A stretch of 64,000 nt of DNA from Morella rubra. Its lineage: Eukaryota; Streptophyta; Magnoliopsida; Fagales; Myricaceae. Position 1 is the first letter of the stretch. Each line of letters begins with the position of its first letter. Positions 38,523 through 49,300 of the stretch are shown here, in pieces. The notes beneath the pieces are model-generated. The model ran no database searches and was not told where the DNA came from. It saw only the letters and a program-made list of their open reading frames with translations. The stretch spans positions 33,886,173 to 33,950,172 of the forward strand of contig CM025855.1 in NCBI GenBank assembly GCA_003952965.2, written 5' to 3'. The position numbers and the translations under genes were made by a program.

Positions 38523-40089
38523 CTCATGAAATAGATGGTATCTGATGATACCAAAATTTAATTGATCAGCCTAACAAAGTTGATCCTACACAAGTAGCCC
38601 AATGGAGTCGATCATGCACAATCTCACTGTGGAAGGCCCAAGCCTAAGGGGTTCGGATCTCAAAACTCGACAAAGCACGATAACCACAATGATACTTCAC
38701 GAAAAACATAATAAACAAACACCCCATGATTGAGCATACACAATAAAAGTAAACCGTACATGATATGAGACAACGAGGGATCAAGCCCGAGAAGAAAAGA
38801 ACGAAAGAGGAAAACCTATTATAAAAACCAAGGGCAAGAAGAAAGAAATGTATGCAAAATTCAGAGTTCAATAGTTACAAGTTTGAGAGAAAGAAATAAC
38901 CAATTAATTTAATAATCAGAGGATTCACTATCTGATGACTAGGTTTCTTTGTTTATATTTCTTACGAGAAGATTCACATGAAGTTCGAAGATCATTTATT
39001 CCAAGTTTTTTTCATAAATCTACCGATTTATTAGTTAACACTATTTATAGGAATCGAGGTTCTTAAGATAAAAGGTTTATGGTAACTACGAGGAATAAAG
39101 ACAAAGGTAAGGTGAAAGATTCACACGAAATTTAAAGGGTATTTATTCTAAGTATTCTCCATAAATCAATTAATTCACCGTTATCTAAGCTATGGTAAGC
39201 TATATCTAACGAATCAAAAAAACCACTAACCTGCATCTGTCAGAAAAGCCGCGAAGATAAAGAGCATAGCAAAGAAACTCACAAATATAAGAGGCCGAGC
39301 CATATTTTCCTCACATACTTGGCACGAAAGTTTACAACAACTCATCCTTTATATACAAGTAATTAGGAGCAATTAGACCGATATAGACCCATCGACAATA
39401 TTCTTGTCTTTTGAAGTTACTTTAATATATGTTTGATTTTTTGCTTTAACTTCACTTATTCCCATCAATTTACAGCTAACTACTAACAAAGGCCATGATT
39501 TTTTTTTGGGAGTTCCAACCACAAAGCAAGCATGCATAAGGTGATTCCAATTTCCTTTAACCTATTTCAAAATATCTTTTATTATTATTATTATTATTTT
39601 ATACCTCTATATCTTCTACACTTTGAAACAACAAAATTGTACGTAGTACCGGCCGGCCTCCATAATTTCCTAGCCTTGTTCCATCATCTTTTTCTAATTT
39701 AAACAATCTGTCAAACAACGATCTTCCACTTTAATAGTTTATATTGCGTATATGTTGAAGTTAGGTAACCTTTTGCATTATCGAGCGTTAGTACTGAGAG
39801 CTACGGAAAATGACTGAAACAAGTACTTTTTCACTGTAGGATAAAAAGAATTATTATCTTCCTTTTTTTTTTTTATGGCAAATAAGATGTACTCACATGT
39901 CATAAAGACGGGTGATGTTTGTTTTCATGAAATCTTTAGGATTCTGATGAAATTGTGAATATTTAGGTGATGTTAAAGTTGTATTGGTGTGCGTGCAGAA
40001 GTTGTTAAAAGGGATTGGTGTGTGTAAAAAAGTAATAAAGTGTTGTATTAAAATACGTGTATGTTATGATGTTTGGATTGTAAAAATAA
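37281..40089. other. Upstream of DCP5 and intergenic spacer
   Basis: The first ~300 bases should hold the DCP5 5' UTR and promoter: pyrimidine/purine tracts (TCTCTC and TTCTTC runs at 37366-37490) and no clear TATA box. Beyond, AT-rich sequence with an (AT)16 microsatellite at 38489-38520 and a degenerate direct repeat of ~80 bp (38963-39040 and 39115-39190, both with GATTCACA..GAA and ATTTATTC.AAGT words). No gene seen. Confidence 0.5.
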
Positions 40090-40458
40090 AAGTAGGATAC
40101 AAATCCTACAAAAAAGCTTAATACGAATATGCCCCATTGTAAAACCATATTTTGTAGAAAATTTTACAGTTTTACAGAATTTTTGTAGATGTTTTAAGAA
40201 TTTTAGATGCAAAATATGAAATTTTGTCTCAAATTTTTTAACCTTTTAGATTTTCAATATACCAAAAAGGGGCGACAATAATTTTTTAATTTTTATTTTA
40301 ATTCTAAAATTTAAAAATTAATAATAAAAAACTTCAAACTTATTTCTCTCTCCATCAAATCATCATTTTATATCACAATAAACATAAAAAATTTGCTCAA
40401 ATCATCTATATTTTCATATTTTCACCAACTCCCATAAGATTCCATAATTTTTTTATTA

Positions 40459-40746
40459 AAAGAAAGATTACTTTTAACCCTCAAACTACAAAACAATCTC
40501 AAACAGGGGTTTTAAGTACCACTTTTGACACATTGAACCTAAGAATTACTAAATTTCATCAATTTGCGTCGCCTAAAAATGATCAAACTATCAAACTCGT
40601 GTAATGTGTATTATAATGAGCCACGTAACACGATTTTGACCATTAGATTTTATTTTAGGGTGCAATTTTATTAATTGTAGAAGTTTGAGGGCTTGTCAAG
40701 ATTGTTAGTTTAAAATTGCTTAGAGGGATCAAAATGATTTTTTCCC
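40459..40746. mobile_element. 288-bp MITE with 9-bp target duplication
   Basis: Flanked by TTTTTATTA at 40450-40458 and 40747-40755. Left end AAAGAAAGATTACTTTTAACCC resembles the reverse complement of the right end, GGGAAAAAATCATTTTGATCCC. Non-coding. A 9-bp duplication and these ends suit a Mutator-like MITE. It splits a copy of the AT-rich repeat. Confidence 0.8.
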
Positions 40747-41076
40747 TTTTTATTATCTCTCAAACAGACTTCAAATTTTTCACTACTTGTTTACAAAACC
40801 CAATAAAATTCTAATTTACCTCAATTTTTACAACATCACGACAAATTCCTTAAATGCGAACATATTGTCATGAAAGACCTTCACGCTCGCTTGTAGAGGA
40901 GCATGCATCTCATGCGTAAGCATTCTGATCTCTCAATAAGGATTTCGGGAAAAAAAAAAAAAAAGATTTAGTGGTGTTTGCATGTCAAATATTTGGCCAT
41001 TCTAAAATTTTGGCCTAATAAAATAATTATAAATATTCTCTCTCTCCCATTAAATAATCTATTTTTATTATAAAAA

Positions 41077-41573
41077 TGGTTGAATACATTTTGCACCCCT
41101 TATGTTTGAGGTGTTGACACATTGCACCTCAATATTTTTATTTTTGAGATATTGAGCTAATTATGTTATCTTCTCCAACGATTTACATCCCTGAGTAAAA
41201 TTTGACATCAAATTAGATGGCAATCGTTTACATGTGCCTCTCACTTGACCCTAGTCTCTGTTAAATTACCGTATTACTCTTGAATCTCAAATAAGTCATG
41301 ATTAAATAAGCTTCAAAACACAATAGGTGGAAACTGTGATTTATTTGAAACTCATTTAATCGTGATTTATTTAAGATTCAAGGGCAATGTGGTAATCTGA
41401 TAGGGACTGAGGTCACATGTAAACGATTACCGTTTAATTTGATGTCAAATTTTACTTTGGAGTACAAATCGTTGGGGAAGATAACATAATGAGCTCAATG
41501 TCTCAAAAATAAAATATTGGGATGTAATGTGTCAACACCCCCAAACGTAAGGGGTGTAAAATATATTTAACCC
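41077..41573. mobile_element. 497-bp fold-back MITE, ~220-bp arms, 9-bp target duplication
   Basis: Flanked by TTATAAAAA at 41068-41076 and 41574-41582. The arms are nearly perfect inverted copies: left TGGTTGAATACATTTTGCAC against right-arm complement GGGTTAAATATATTTTACAC. They share GGTGTTGACACATT, ATTATGTTATCTTC, CCAACGATTT and AAATTTGACATCAAATTA inward. Only a short loop (about 41300-41345) is unpaired. Non-coding. RNA from it would fold into a long hairpin. It splits an older AT-rich repeat. Confidence 0.92.
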
Positions 41574-42826
41574 TTATAAAAAATATAAAAAATTCACTCA
41601 AATTATCTATCTTTTCACTTTTTCACCAATTTCCATAAATTAAATCTAGTTTTTCATCAACTACCATAAATTGCTAAATATTTGACATGCAAACACCACC
41701 TTAAGGTGCTGATTGCCAATATGTCTACTCTGGCTAAGCGAAAGATACCAAGGGCACATGCGTCTGTTGCTTGTGTTTTGGGCCTGTAGGCCCATTTTGT
41801 CTTCCAGATCTTCTAATTCAAAGGGACGTTCCTTTTCTAAAAAATAGTAAGATTTTTAGGATTTTGATATAATTGTGAATATTTATATATATCGGAATTT
41901 TATAGATTTTTGTGTAAAGGTTGGTGAAAAGTTTTAAAGATATTTAATTTTTGTTAGAATTTGTAAAAATGTATAAAGATAGATGATTTGATGTAATTGT
42001 TTAATAAAAAATATTGGAATTAGGTGAAAAAGTATAGAGAGAGAAGATTTGTTATAATTTTTTTTTTGGAAAAGGTATTGCAATTTGTGTGAAAAGTTAT
42101 TGGAGATTGTGTAAAATATATTAGTGTTTGTATATAAATTTTTGAGATTTTGAATATTCGTTTTACAAATTTTGTTCAAACACTTATATTATAAAATATT
42201 GGAAAATTTGTTTTTTAGTCACTGAGTTTTGCACCTATTTCATTTTTAGTCCTGTAATTTTAAGGTTCAAAATTTTAATCCCTTAGTTCACTATCTTTTC
42301 AAAAAACAGTCTTTTCGTTATTCTCCCGTTAGTCTAGTTAACAGAATCCACTTACACATCAGCATCACACTCCACGTCATATTCAATTAGTCTGGTCAGT
42401 GCACACATTTGCACCTCTGCCCTAAATGACACAGATTTAATTTCCCTAAATTAAATGGTGCGTAAAGAACTTGTTGTCACTTTTTTTGTACTCCTCACCC
42501 CTCTCACACGTGTCATATCCTTCTCCTTCTTGTTTTCATTCGAATCTTCTCTACGTTTTTTTTTCTTTTTTCCTCTGCATTTTCTTCTCCACTGCCTCCA
42601 TTGCTAAACGTCCATGGAGAAACAGCCACAGACTACACCAACAACACCTCTACGCTAGCGCGACCGTCGTCTCCTCCTTCTCCTTCTGGCTACTCTCTCT
42701 AGCAGCAGTGATGATGATTCTCCACTCTAGATATCACTTGTACTTCTCCTCCAACAACCTGCTAGACCCCTCATCGGCCTGCGCAACCTTCTTCTGGGCC
42801 TCCTTCGCCTTAAGAGCCCGCAATTT

Positions 42827-43049
42827 TGTAAGAAATAAAAATTTTTAAACTTGAAAAAATTTAAACTGAGATAAGTGAGACAAGATTTTAAGTGGTTCGG
42901 TCATTGACCTACATCCACTTTTGGAAGGCCCAATTGGGCATTCGGTTTTCTCACTTATATTCAAAAGGTTACATTGAGACTTTATTTATAAGCCATTGGT
43001 TTCAATTGCCCACATTGCTTTAGCAATGTAGGAATTTACATTTTCAATA
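42827..43049 (-). mobile_element. Solo LTR of a TRIM-type retrotransposon (fossil)
   Basis: 223 bp, starting TGTAAGAAAT and ending near TTTTCAATA, flanked by AATTT on both sides (42822-42826 and 43050-43054). It matches the LTRs of the TRIM at 43212-43810. It lies within the captured translocator fragment, so it is younger than the Pack-MULE capture. Confidence 0.88.
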
Positions 43050-43211
43050 AATTTCGAGTGGTTGTAGTAGGCAACGCCCAAAATTAACGTAAGAAAGTAC
43101 CTAAACAAATTAATAGGTGTCACTGTGTCCTTGATGACTGACCATGGGAATGCTATCAACGACCAGTCCTTAACGACACCGGCCACATTCATGGTTAAAG
43201 CTGAAGTCTTT

Positions 43212-43810
43212 TGTAAGAAATAAAAATTTTTAAACTTAAAAAAATTTAAACTGAGATAAGTGAGACAAGATTTTAAGTGGTTCGGTCATTGACCTACTTC
43301 CACTGTTGGAAGGCCCAATTGGGCATTCGATTTTCTCACTTATATTCAAAAGGTTACATTGAAGCTTTATTTATAAGCCATTGGTTTCAATAAAGCAATG
43401 TGGGACTTTACATTTTCAACACTCCCCTGCAAACTCAAGGTGGACCCACCTTGAGTTTGGAATTACAAAATAGGGAAAAATAAAGTTGCCGGAGATTCGC
43501 CAGATGGTCGTCGGGCTCTGCGAACGGTTTTCTGGCTCTGCCGGACGGTTGCCTTGCTCTGATGGTCAATGGATCGTGCCGCTCTGATACCATGTAAGAA
43601 ATAAAAATTTTTGAAATTAAAAAAATTTAAACTGAGATAAGTGAGACAAGATTTTAAGTGGTTCGATCATTGACCTACTTCCACTGTTGGAAGGCCCAAT
43701 TGAGCATTCATTTTCTCACTTACAAAAGGTTACATTGAAGCTTTATTTATAAGCCATTAGTTTCAATTGCCCACATTACTTTAGCAATGTGAGACTTTAC
43801 ATTTTCAACA
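43212..43810 (-). mobile_element. TRIM (miniature LTR retrotransposon), structurally whole (fossil)
   Basis: 599 bp flanked by TCTTT on both sides (43207-43211 and 43811-43815). LTRs at 43212-43421 and 43593-43810; a 171-bp interior. On the minus strand the upstream LTR is followed directly by TGGTATCAGAGC (43592-43581), the initiator-Met tRNA primer-binding site, and the downstream LTR is preceded by a short purine tract (GCAGGGGAG). There is no coding capacity, as is usual for TRIMs, which depend on other elements. The two LTRs differ at several positions and by small gaps, so the insertion is not very recent. Confidence 0.93.
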
Positions 43811-44139
43811 TCTTTACCACAAGCAAAAAGACGACGAGATTTAGAGCAAACACACAGAGAGAATTGGTCCCGAATATCACGAAATTGAAGTGGAAGCTAG
43901 AGGACACCTTCAACACCGGGTACTCCACGAAGATCCAAGGGACGAACAGGAAGACTAAGCAACAAGGCGCGACGTAGTACAAGGAAGTTATGGGATTCAA
44001 GCTGATCCCCTTGGAGGCGAGCAAGATTTGGATCAGCACAAGCTTGATGGCCTAGAAAGCCACAACACCCAGTTGGAGAATGACGCCCCAGGAGTCGAAT
44101 CTGGCCTCCCTGTAGGTGGAAACGGCGACGTCCGGGGAG

Positions 44140-44450
44140 ATGGAGAGCGTGTTGGCCAAGTTCTTCAACATCTGCAAATCAGTTATGCGACTTATATATT
44201 CATCAGCAAGCTTTTTCTTGTCATTGATAACATCTTCATAACGCCTCAAATACCCAAACTTATACTTTTCGCTGCCTTTCAGCTGCTTGTTAATCAACCC
44301 CATCCAATCTTCAGTCGAGCGGCATTTAAGCACAAGGGAGCTCTTCTCTAATTTGACTTGATCTATTAACTTCTTTGTGAGGTCGAGCACTTGACCTTCC
44401 AAATTGGGGAGTTCAATAGAATTTGATAGATACATAATCAAGCCATACAA
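44140..44450 (-). pseudogene. Captured coiled-coil fragment, guanylate-binding-protein-like
   Basis: Minus strand, residues such as LEGQVLDLTKKLIDQVKLEK, SSLVLKCRSTEDWMGLINKQ, LKGSEKYKFGYLRRYEDV and INDKKKLADEYISRITDLQ. A charged heptad-like coiled coil; I recall similar text in the C-terminal coiled coil of plant guanylate-binding-family (GBPL) proteins, but cannot verify it. The same open frame continues in phase into the translocator fragment (YREARFDSWG), giving a 132-codon chimeric ORF (44052-44450) from two gene fragments. Confidence 0.6.
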
Positions 44451-45125
44451 CTATATAAAATCCCCTACGAAAGAGAAAACAAAACAAAATGAACACTGGC
44501 ACAAACCTTTGTTGCAAAAACAGAGCCAAAAGGAGGAGCTCATGCTTCATCTGTTATTGTCTGAAAGATCAAAATTCTCTTGTTGTTGAGGTGGCAGAGG
44601 AGTAACCAGAAGAAGGAGACGACGGTGAAGGCAAGGACGACTATGTCCATAAGGACGCTAGAGTTCATGGAGAAAGACGGATTATGAGGTGGCGCTGGCG
44701 CAGAGGTGATATTGGCTAGTGCAAAACGCACCGTTCAGTTGAGTGGAAAGCATAACATTAAGGTTTAGACCTTTTTAGTGACACGGTACCGTTTTTGCTG
44801 CTGCGGAACCCTTTAGCGTACTGGTTTTCATTGAACGCGGCGTTTTCATTTATGTTTATTGTATTAGATAGTTACTGGTTTTCAGCGTGCTGTGTGTCGT
44901 TTACCTCGTGAACAATTTCTGACGTGGAAGTCGATGTTGATTTGGAGAGGGACATTCTGACGTGGATAAAATTTCTGTTAGTCAGACTAATAGAAAGTAA
45001 CGAATTGACTAATTTTTTAAGTGTGGAAAGTTCATACGGACTAAAAATTAGATCATTAAGTTTCAGGATTAAAAATAAAAAAAATAAAAATTTAGTGACT
45101 AAAAAGTAAATTTTTCTAAAATATT

Positions 45126-46357
45126 TTTGAAAACGTACGTGCTTCAAGTTTAGATATCGGGTCTTTGAACTCTATTGGTTGGTATGTGGGCCTTGAGCTC
45201 ACAATTGTAAAGAGCTTTTCAGTCTTTTGGAGGCGTTTGCGAAATACCAACCACCGTAACATTTTTTACTATTCTAAATTTTTAGATTATAAATACAACT
45301 GACTCAAAATTTTTATCAAAATAAAATAAATTCAAAATAATTTCTCTCTGAATTAAATCATCTCTTTTCATTACAATAAATATAAAAAGAGTTCAAGCAA
45401 ATAATTTTTCTTTTCACTTTTTCACAAATTCTCATAAAATTCTACTTCTCTTTCCTTATTTTTATGTTAACTCTTATAAAATTTACTTTATTCACTACTT
45501 TCTCACAAAATCTAATAAAACTCAAATTTTCTCAATTTTCATAACATTACTTAAATATTTCAGGTTTAGTTTGCAAACACATCGTCTTGTAGCTGACCCT
45601 ATTATACTACGTCATCCCGTTGTAACTAATAAAGTGTAATATTTATTTAAAAAGAAAAAAATAAGGGAGATTTTTTTATTTTCCTTTTTATAATTGCCCG
45701 CATAAAATGTTAGAAAGGAAAAAACAAAAATTTCCTGATGTTTGGCATAAAAAATTTCAGAATATAGAAAGTTTTACAATAACTTGTATTCAGTTAAATT
45801 GGAGTCGGTAAAAAGTTGATAAATTTTTTAAGGATATTTAATTATAGTATATTTTTATTTTAGTTTGTAAAAAATGTAAAGATGATTTGATGATTTTTTT
45901 ATTATAAAAAATATGGAAAAAGATAATTTGATTAATTGTTTTTTTTTAATATTTAAATTTGTGTGAAAATGGTTTGAAATTTGTGTTGGCGTGAAAACTT
46001 GGCTATTCCCGAACATCGTTGCCTCCTCTAATCCAACGCGGAACCCGACCCGTTTACGGTGAGATTTTACTGTGCAGACTTATCTTTTCACATGTCGGGA
46101 CCATCGTTCTCCTCACCAAAAGCTCCTCCTTTTGCCACGTTTTTCCTTCACTCAACCAGACCTCTCCCCTTCTCTCTCCTCTCTGAATTCTCTTGCACAT
46201 TTTCAGATCTAACACAGGAAGCTCCTCTTAAATTTCACTTTTTTCTGAGCAGCTCTTACGCAATTTCCCTTTTGCTTAAATTTGTAAACTTAAATGTTTG
46301 ACACTTCTATCCCGAAAAACCCTATTGAAAAAGCTCAAGTGGAATTGTAGTTAAACT
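45126..46357. other. Spacer and promoter region of AP-4 epsilon
   Basis: Left ~850 bp are copies of the AT-rich dispersed repeat in both orientations. From ~46010 the sequence changes to C-rich and TC-rich text typical of a promoter and 5' leader (TCTCCCCTTCTCTCTCCTCTC near 46166). No TATA box assigned. Confidence 0.5.
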
Positions 46358-49300
46358 ATGGAGCAGTTGAAGACGATCGGCCGCGAGCTAGCCATGGGGT
46401 CTCAAGGCGGATTCGGGCAGTCGAAGGAATTCTTGGACCTGGTGAAGTCGATCGGCGAGGCCCGATCCAAGGCCGAGGAGGACCGCATCGTCCTCCATGA
46501 GATCGAAACCCTCAAGCGCCGCATGGCTGAACCCGACATCCCCAAGCGCAAGATGAAGGAGTACATCATCCGGCTCGTCTACATCGAGATGCTCGGCCAC
46601 GACGCGTCGTTCGGCTACATCCACGCCGTCAAGATGACCCACGACGACAGCCTCCTCCTCAAGCGTACCGGTTACTTGGCCGTCACGCTCTTCCTCAACG
46701 AGGACCACGACCTCATCATCCTTATCGTCAACACCATCCAGAAGGACCTGAGGTCGGACAATTATCTGGTGGTATGCGCGGCACTCAATGGGGTCTGCAG
46801 GCTGATCAATGAGGAGACAATTCCAGCGGTGCTGCCGCAGGTGGTGGAGCTGCTCGGCCATTCCAAGGAGGCCGTGAGGAAGAAAGCCATCATGGCACTT
46901 CACCGATTCTATCAAAAGTCCCCTTCCTCCGTCTCCCACCTCGTCTCCAATTTCCGCAAAGTGGGTGGTCCCGTCTTCTGCATTACTAATAGGAAAATCG
47001 TAAATTTGGTCCGGTAAATGGTTGAATACCAATAATGATATTGGGCTTTTGGATTAGTGATATAATCGGATCTACGTAGTTCATTTCATATTCTATCTTG
47101 ATTTTTAGTCTATTAACTGAAGGTATACGGTGATGAACCAGTAAGGCTAAACTCAAAGTAACAGTTCCTGAATATGAAAACTCAAGTGCATGTCAAAACA
47201 ACACAGTTAACTTATCAGAGGAGAGTATAGGCGCCGTAAAGCGGCATTGTGAGATAATGTTAGGCTCAAGTTAAAGAAAGGTCGGACAAGTGAAATCCAT
47301 TAAGCTAATGTGTAGGTGCTGCTGATTTTCTCTAACGTTAAGAAATCAGTAGTTATGAGTTGTTAGAGCAGTAAAGCATAGTACACCTCAAAATGAAAGA
47401 AAAAAAGGAATATTTAGAAGTAAGCCTTTTATTTTCTACATACATATCGATAAGTATATAGTAAATAGAAGTGTTGCAATATACGTCTGCAAGTTCTGTT
47501 AGGGGATAGCAAGTAGCAGTGAGTATCCCTAGTAGGAGCTTTGTTTAAAGTAATGTGTGTTCAGTACAAGATGAGACTCTGCGGTGAAGCTTGACTTGAG
47601 GTTTTGGGTTCAGTTTCAGCAGATCTGACTCGATAGGGCTACTTTGTATTTTTTATAACTATTTTACGTAAGCATCATAATGCGCTTGACTTTTTCTCCA
47701 TATGCTTTGCGTGATGGGAAACATTTCTTATTTTCTGATGGGGTTTTTCTAATTTTCTCTTCCAGAGGCTCTGTGATAATGATCCTGGGGTCATGGGTGC
47801 TACACTTTGCCCTCTTTTTGATCTTATAACCATTGATGTTAATTCTTATAAGGATTTAGTTGCCAGCTTTGTAACCATTCTTAAACAAGTGGCAGAACGC
47901 AGATTACCAAAGAGTTATGATTATCATCAGATGCCAGCTCCTTTCATTCAGGTATCTCTTAACTCTCTGTGTCTTTCAATGCCCCTTTTTCTTAACTGTT
48001 TATAAGATATGAACATAAAGACATAGCCCAACTCATTGGATCCTTTCCAGTTGCTAGCAAGTAGAGTTTTCACCAGCATCTCACATCATTCAATTTACAT
48101 TTTCCTTTATGAAAATGCGTTATTATTCTCGACAAATATCCTGGTCATATCAACTAGAAGTCCTCTGGTGGGTGAGATAGTGAATTATATTCTAAATTGT
48201 CACCATGAAGGAACGATTTTCATTTATCCCATATTCACTGAATGTAACCGTCGTTTATTTCATGACTATAACTACTGATGGTACCACATGAGCTATGGTC
48301 TCGTGGTCAATGCTTAGATGGTGCTTTAAGATGTGGTCCTTGTCCTTTATGCATTTTCTTGAAGGAGATGTGCACCCCCTCCCTCCCACCCACCCACCCA
48401 CCCCCCAACACAAGTGGATATTGCGATGATGATGATGTCAAAAGAGATTGAACAATGAATTGACAAAAAAAGGCGGGGAAAACAAGTAAGGAAAGGGGAG
48501 GAAAAGGCTAGATCTTGATAAGACAACGAGATGAAACACCATTGACTACCTTTACTGTGTTGTGTCTTTGTCCCTATGACCCTCTCTTTTAGCATGGCAG
48601 GTGTCATTTTGCGTCCCCCTGGGGACATCAGTTGTATGCTTAGTCCCCCTTGGAGCTTAGACTATTCTTTGGTTTTGAAGGCCCTAAATCAAATTATTCT
48701 TACTTCTTTGTGGTGCCTGTACTTTTTTCTTTTTTCTTTTGGGTTTTAAATACACTTTGCACCCTCCAAGTATGGAGGTCTTGACACTTTGCACCCTAAT
48801 CTATTATTTTTGTTAAGTGAAATGACCATGATTGTGACATGATCTTTGTGGTTTTGAGGGTTGTGTTTTTTGGGATTTTGAGTATAAGATCTCCTATTGC
48901 TGTATCTTGTTCAATTTTTTGGGTTCTCTTCATTGGTATTTTTATCTCATATCCACTTTATCCAAAGAGATTCCTTTCTGTTGGTGAAGAAAACTAAATT
49001 CTCCAGTTCAGAGTTTCGGTTCCCTTCTTCCTTTTTCCGCCCTTGTTTTCACAATTAGTTTTTGTTTTTTGTTTTATCTTAACTTGACATATGGTCAGTT
49101 CAGCCGTCATAATCTAATTATGCAGGTCAGATTGCTGAAAATTATGGCATTGCTGGGAAGTGGTGACAAGCAAGCAAGTGAAAAGATGTATACAGTTGTT
49201 GGTGACATATTCAGGAAGTGTGACTCATCAAGCAATATAGGAAATGCTATCCTTTATGAGTGCATATGCTGTGTGTCTTCTATATATCCCAATCCCAAAC

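Larger units (their letters stand above)
40280..42190. repeat. Cluster of an AT-rich dispersed repeat, partly inverted
   Basis: A recurring text (TTTCTCTCTCCATCAAATCATC, then caataaacataaaaa-ttc--tcaaat, then tttcacc-a-tcccataa) occurs at about 40340-40450, resuming 40756-40850; at 41030-41076, resuming 41574-41705; and inverted at about 41850-42190. Further copies lie at about 45300-45560 (direct), 45730-45990 (inverted) and 55215-55370. Members are non-coding and likely an old MITE family. Two copies here are split by younger MITEs. Confidence 0.65.
42734..44123 (-). pseudogene. Captured 3' part of a sugar-phosphate/phosphate translocator gene
   Basis: Minus strand. The text runs from REARFDSWGVILQLGVVAF through [69 protein letters not shown] and GVAYYNHSK to RALKAKEAQKKVAQAD and a terminal KYK-stop (TGA at 42736-42734). 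This is the C-terminal half of the plant nucleotide-sugar/triose-phosphate-translocator-like family (KT/KV-type, probable sugar phosphate/phosphate translocators). Exon joints are not interrupted by introns here. An in-frame TAG lies after VVAF (44054-44052), and the sequence is split by a TRIM at 43207-43815 and a solo LTR at 42822-43054. It is a dead transduplicate; the parent gene is elsewhere. Confidence 0.88.
42201..45116. mobile_element. Pack-MULE, 2.9 kb, TIRs ~180 bp, 9-bp target duplication
   Basis: Flanked by TAAAATATT at 42192-42200 and 45117-45125. Ends GGAAAATTTGTTTTTTAGTC and (right, complement) GAAAAATTTACTTTTTAGTC start inverted repeats that stay alignable for ~180 bp, to the CCACGTC word on both sides. 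A 9-bp duplication with long inverted repeats is the mark of Mutator-like elements. No transposase is present; the interior instead holds host gene fragments (42734-44123 and 44140-44450, both minus strand) and possibly a third hydrophobic one (44540-44731, minus, VVLAFTVVSFFWLLL). Two LTR-type insertions (42827-43049, 43212-43810) came later. Without them the element would be ~2.1 kb. Confidence 0.92.

Noticed and set aside
38282-38554. 90-codon frame with repeated Ile-Tyr
   Set aside because: Translation of the (AT)16 microsatellite.
42471-42848. 125-codon Ser/Leu/Phe-rich open frame
   Set aside because: Runs over the MULE inner region and antisense of the translocator C-terminus; composition follows TC-rich text.
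46388-47032. 214-codon open frame on the minus strand
   Set aside because: Exact antisense of AP-4 epsilon exon 1; a GC-rich codon shadow with no domain of its own.
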